A stretch of 64,000 nt of DNA from positions 1 through 64,000 of the forward strand of contig JAPWKH010000004.1 in assembly GCA_028283605.1 (NCBI GenBank), written 5' to 3'. Each line of letters starts with the position of its first letter. The stretch's first letter is position 1. The position numbers were made by a program, and so were the translations under genes. Source of the stretch: Arachidicoccus sp. (GTDB taxonomy: Bacteria > Bacteroidota > Bacteroidia > Chitinophagales > Chitinophagaceae). The notes under the pieces are model-generated. The model made no database searches. It was not told the origin of the DNA and saw only the letters and a list, made by a program, of their open reading frames with translations. Below are positions 63,555-64,000 of this stretch, piece after piece.

Positions 63555-64000
63555 ATGATAGGACCAAATAAAGACATTAGATTTCCACTTGAAAATTACG
63601 ATAGACTTTGTTACTTAAAGAATATTGTAAAAAATCCGAATATTATTGTAGGCGATTACACATATTATGATGATTTTGAAAACGTGGAAAATTTCGAAAA
63701 AAATGTAAAATACCATTTTGACTTTGTAGGCGACAAATTGATAATAGGGAAGTTTTGTATGATTGCCTCAGACGTGAAATTTATAATGAACGGGGCAAAT
63801 CATTTGACAAATGCTCTGACAACATATCCTTTTGCGATTTTTGGAAAAGGTTGGGAAAACGCAATGCACAATAAATCTTACCCACAAAAAAGGCGACATA
63901 AATATTGGTAATGATGTTTGGATTGGTTACAATGCGACAATAATGGCAGGAGTGACAATTGGAGACGGAGCAATTATTGCGACAAATTCGACAGTTATAA
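63555..64000 (+). pseudogene. Vat/CatB-type xenobiotic acetyltransferase, frameshifted, cut by window edge
   Basis: A left-handed beta-helix O-acetyltransferase of the Vat (streptogramin)/CatB group. FVGDKLIIGKFCMIASDVKF leads to [15 protein letters not shown], with the likely active His, then [11 protein letters not shown]. The first frame ends at 63911. The bases after the A run at 63886-63891 continue in another frame as [20 protein letters not shown] and [16 protein letters not shown], the expected hexapeptide coils. Ignoring one A restores the whole protein. The gene runs off the window's right end. It is related in fold, not in detail, to the WcaF-like proteins at 3.0-4.1 kb. Vat members can inactivate antibiotics, but many relatives act on other acceptors. 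Confidence 0.75.

Overview
The window is chromosomal DNA from a member of the Bacteroidota, most likely the Chitinophagaceae or a close relative (inference). The signs are low-GC DNA, start codons with little or no Shine-Dalgarno sequence, promoters of the TTTG-N18..20-TAnnTTTG type, a SusC/SusD pair, a SprA-type type IX secretion translocon, the lineage-restricted DUF4295 protein beside rpmG/rpmB, and CarboxypepD-regulatory domains on TonB-dependent receptors. No CRISPR array, insertion sequence, prophage or rRNA operon is visible. There is one tRNA gene, tRNA-Asn(GTT).

Layout. 0.3-2.7 kb: an esterase/ATP-grasp gene pair and an OmpH/Skp-like periplasmic protein. 3.0-9.1 kb: an exopolysaccharide segment with two WcaF-like acyltransferases, a GT2 glycosyltransferase, a secreted beta-helix protein, a WcaI-like glycosyltransferase and a VanZ-like protein. 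9.5-17.1 kb: a membrane-anchored AraC-type regulator, then susC, susD and a secreted MptpB-type phosphatase, closed by a strong terminator. 17.2-20.1 kb: rplM-rpsI-rpsB-tsf. 20.4-23.9 kb: rluE-like pseudouridine synthase, a small unknown protein, a MurG-like glycosyltransferase and proS. 24.1-28.7 kb: cydAB, mqo and ruvA. 28.8-36.1 kb: sprA, broken by two frameshifts. 36.2-41.5 kb: housekeeping genes DUF4295, rpmG, rpmB, greA, a frameshifted 2-hydroxyacid dehydrogenase, rsmA, rplT, rpmI and glyA. 41.6-46.2 kb: an AraC/SDR pair, a secreted unknown, gpsA and hemW. 46.4-52.3 kb: a complete phosphate uptake locus, porin-pstS-pstC-pstA-pstB-phoU. 52.4-60.5 kb: a secreted M1 aminopeptidase and, convergent to it, a trehalose-type locus (TonB receptor, GH37 trehalase, MFS permease). 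60.8-62.5 kb: a FtsB/DivIC-like protein, a small unknown, ubiE/menG and tRNA-Asn. 62.5-64.0 kb: a decayed region with a HepT toxin remnant and a frameshifted Vat-type acetyltransferase cut by the window edge.

Working together. Several loci form import-and-use modules: SusCD plus a surface phosphatase; an outer-membrane receptor plus permease plus cytoplasmic trehalase; an outer-membrane porin plus the Pst ABC transporter and PhoU. The bd oxidase, malate:quinone oxidoreductase and the menaquinone methyltransferase all feed one quinone-based respiratory chain. The most notable oddities are four single-base frameshifts, each of which restores a conserved protein when one inserted base is ignored (two in sprA, one in the dehydrogenase, one in the acetyltransferase). 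The pattern could be a sequencing artefact or real decay. The pairing of a SusCD transporter with a CX3KDR-type phosphatase also stands out.
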